Assembly (NCBI RefSeq): GCF_014837145.1
Contig: NZ_JACYFS010000003.1
Coordinates: 364,506 to 428,505 of the forward strand
Direction: 5' to 3'
DNA: 64,000 nucleotides
From: Chryseobacterium caseinilyticum
GTDB lineage: Bacteria; Bacteroidota; Bacteroidia; Flavobacteriales; Weeksellaceae
This document shows, in pieces, positions 62,223 through 64,000 of the stretch (the first letter of the stretch is position 1; each line of letters starts with the position of its first letter). A program made the translations under genes and the position numbers. Below the pieces are notes generated by a model. It was not told the origin of the DNA and did no database searches. It saw only the letters and a program-made list of their open reading frames with translations.

Positions 62223-63254
62223 TTAATTATTCGGCTTCCAATCCACCACAGCTCTGATAAACGCTTCCGCATTTTCCAAAGGAATATTCGGTAAAATCCC
62301 GTGTCCCAAATTGGCAATATATCTGTCTTTCCCAAAACGGTTGATCATCTCATGAACCATTTTTCTAATCGTTTCAGGAGTTGAATGCAGTCTTGATGGG
62401 TCAAAATTTCCCTGTAAAGTCACAGAATTGTTGGTGAATTTTCTCGCAAGTTCAGGTGTGATCGTCCAGTCAACGCCCAATGCAGAAGCTTTAGATTTTG
62501 TCATATCTTCCAATGCAAACCAGCATCCTTTTCCGAAAACTACAACATGCGTTAACGGTGCCAAAGCTTCAACAATCTGGTTGATGTACTGCCATGAAAA
62601 TTCCTGATAATCCTGTGGAGAAAGCATTCCGCCCCATGAATCGAAAACCTGAACCGCAGAAACGCCTTTTTCAACTTTTCTTTTCAGATAAGCAATCGTT
62701 GTATCTGTAATTTTCTGTAATAATTTATGCGCAGCTTCGGTTTGCAGGAAACAGAACGATTTAGCAATATTAAAATCTTTAGAACCTTTTCCTTCGATGC
62801 AGTAACATAAAATCGTCCATGGTGAGCCGGCAAATCCAATCAAAGGAATTTCATTGTCCAGCTTTTCCAAAGTCATTTCAATGGCGTCGAAAACGTATCC
62901 TAAAGTATCGTTCACATCAGGTACTACCACATTTTCAACCTGTTCTGCAGTTCTGATGGGTTCATCCAACCAAGGTCCGACAGATTCTTTCATTTTAAAA
63001 TCAATTCCCATCGCCTGAGGAACTACCAGAATGTCCGAAAACAAAATCGCTGCATCCAAAGGAAATCTTCTGATAGGCTGAACGGTGATTTCGGAAGCCA
63101 GTTCAGGAGTCTGGCATCTCGTAAAAAAGTCGTATTTGTCGCGAAGTGCAATGAATTCCGGTAAATATCTGCCTGCCTGTCTCATCATCCAAACCGGCGG
63201 TCTTTCTACAGTTTCGCCACGAAGTGCTTTTAAATATAGGTCGTTTTTAATCAT
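62223..63254 (-). CDS. hemE: Uroporphyrinogen decarboxylase
   Basis: 343 residues. The enzyme removes four carboxyl groups from uroporphyrinogen III to give coproporphyrinogen III in haem synthesis. Both signatures are seen: [15 protein letters not shown] near the N-terminus and GFAGSPWTI in the middle, with the catalytic Asp in [13 protein letters not shown] and the C-terminal GHGILPNIP. It follows hemD on the same strand after 30 bases, which contain a short repeat. Confidence 0.96.
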   Translation of the reverse strand: MIKNDLYLKALRGETVERPPVWMMRQAGRYLPEFIALRDKYDFFTRCQTPELASEITVQPIRRFPLDAAILFSDILVVPQAMGIDFKMKESVGPWLDEPIRTAEQVENVVVPDVNDTLGYVFDAIEMTLEKLDNEIPLIGFAGSPWTILCYCIEGKGSKDFNIAKSFCFLQTEAAHKLLQKITDTTIAYLKRKVEKGVSAVQVFDSWGGMLSPQDYQEFSWQYINQIVEALAPLTHVVVFGKGCWFALEDMTKSKASALGVDWTITPELARKFTNNSVTLQGNFDPSRLHSTPETIRKMVHEMINRFGKDRYIANLGHGILPNIPLENAEAFIRAVVDWKPNN

Positions 63255-63287
63255 AACTTAGCTTTTGGCTTCTGGCTCATGGCTTTA
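63255..63287. repeat. Degenerate AGCTTTTGGC-type short-period repeat (copy 2)
   Basis: TTAGCTTTTGGCTTCTGGC, then TCATGGCTTTA, built from imperfect 7-base units. It is the same theme as 53030-53075 and sits between hemD and hemE. Confidence 0.6.
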
Positions 63288-63962
63288 AAAGCTCAAGTTT
63301 GCCGACAGCATTTTTAATAAATCTTCTAAATTGTTTTTTCTACTGGTAAAAATTTTATTATCAGTAAATTTTTTTAATTCATTGGAGGTCGTTTCTCCAA
63401 TCGAAAAAAGGAGTGTATTGTCCAGAGAATTATTTTTCGCAAAACTACGAACTCCGCTTGGGCTAAAAAAAACTATAGCGTGATATTTCTCAGTAATTGC
63501 CGGATTGAGTTCTTCTGTGTCATAAACCACCACTTTTTTATACTGAATATTTTGCAGCGGAAGTTTCTTATCCAACACATCGAGCGCGAGATTTCCACAG
63601 AAATGAATAAATTTTTCCTGTGAACACTTTTCAGTAATAAATTTTAAAAGCGTTTCTGCATTTTTTAAAACCTTAAAAGTTCCGAAACCGTTTTTCCTAA
63701 GTTCTCTCTTGGTTTTTTCGCCGACACAGTAAATTTTGTTGTAGTTTTTTGATGTAAAATCTTCATCGGGCATAAAACCGTTTTCAAAAAAACTTTTTAC
63801 ACCGTTTGCACTTGTAAAAATCAGTGAATTGCCTTTTAAATCAAAACTTTTTACAGGTAGGGATTTTATTTTGATGACCTCAATACAGTCAAATGAAAAT
63901 GCACTTCCGAGCTTTTCGGAAATGTATTCTTTGTCTGAATTTTTGGTAAATAAAATGTTCAT
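63285..63962 (-). CDS. hemD: Uroporphyrinogen-III synthase
   Basis: 225 residues in two similar alpha/beta halves (LIFTSANGVKSFFENG and IVFFSPSGVRSFAKN are the matching strand-turn-helix elements). It cyclises and inverts ring D of hydroxymethylbilane. HemD is poorly conserved, so the call rests on these two motifs and on hemE being the next gene. The 38 bases left to the window end hold no feature I can support. Confidence 0.9.
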   Translation of the reverse strand: MNILFTKNSDKEYISEKLGSAFSFDCIEVIKIKSLPVKSFDLKGNSLIFTSANGVKSFFENGFMPDEDFTSKNYNKIYCVGEKTKRELRKNGFGTFKVLKNAETLLKFITEKCSQEKFIHFCGNLALDVLDKKLPLQNIQYKKVVVYDTEELNPAITEKYHAIVFFSPSGVRSFAKNNSLDNTLLFSIGETTSNELKKFTDNKIFTSRKNNLEDLLKMLSANLSF

Positions 63963-64000
63963 TGTTTTTTAATGCAAAGAGCGAAAAGGTTTTTTTTGAT

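Overview
The window looks like ordinary chromosome of a Bacteroidota bacterium of class Flavobacteriia, most likely Chryseobacterium or a close Weeksellaceae relative. The evidence is the low G+C, the Bacteroidota promoter form TTG-N19/20-TAnnTTTG in front of many genes and both tRNAs, families confined to that phylum (DUF5686, DUF4835, DUF5687, DUF4251, the long Bacteroidota omega subunit, Bacteroidota LptE and BamD) and the gene order bamD-rpoZ-coaBC-DUF4835-recN. Genus is inferred from protein resemblance, not from a search. I see no rRNA, CRISPR array, prophage or insertion sequence.

Layout. 1-5.4 kb (minus): DUF5686 outer-membrane protein running off the left edge, a pseudo-tRNA, a GIY-YIG nuclease and two tRNA-Asn genes, then the site-2 protease RseP and a small secreted protein. 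5.5-11.9 kb: omega-amidase, a minus-strand sulfur/redox group (persulfide dioxygenase-rhodanese fusion, unknown protein, thioredoxin), a HerA/YjgR-type ATPase and a DnaQ exonuclease fused to a worn GIY-YIG-like domain. 11.9-19.2 kb: a lysine-rich leader ORF and strong terminator before lysA, pyruvate oxidase poxB coupled to an MFS carrier, and four secreted TonB C-terminal-domain paralogues. 19.2-26.9 kb: miaB, a DUF1016 gene that has lost its nuclease domain, a sigma-54 activator, a membrane protein, lptE and a large acidic repeat/TPR protein.

27-36.6 kb: DUF4126, rnpA, tcdA and tatD-type hydrolase (overlapping minus-strand operon), then TetR, bamD, rpoZ, coaBC, DUF4835 and recN. 36.7-41.7 kb: a DUF5687 permease and its ABC ATPase, then an ECF sigma factor, a probable anti-sigma protein and a beta-barrel protein. 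41.9-48.5 kb: class II and class I fumarases back to back, a small membrane protein, AraC/DoxX divergent pair, acyl-CoA dehydrogenase. 48.7-58.3 kb: DUF4349 lipoprotein, GH125 mannosidase, pgi, folD, queE, a polyprenyl sugar-phosphate transferase, and an MlaE/MlaF lipid transporter with an overlapping outer-membrane protein gene. 58.4-64 kb: membrane protein, M48 protease lipoprotein, DUF4251, meaB, cytochrome c lipoprotein, an unknown, hemE and hemD.

Most of the content is housekeeping and envelope biogenesis (RseP, BamD, LptE, Mla, M48, DUF5686, DUF4835). The unusual material is concentrated at the tRNA-Asn locus, the lysA leader, the nuclease-deleted DUF1016 gene, the secreted TonB_C family, and several different families of short palindromic or short-period repeats that sit only between genes. 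I did not find a convincing new multi-gene system.
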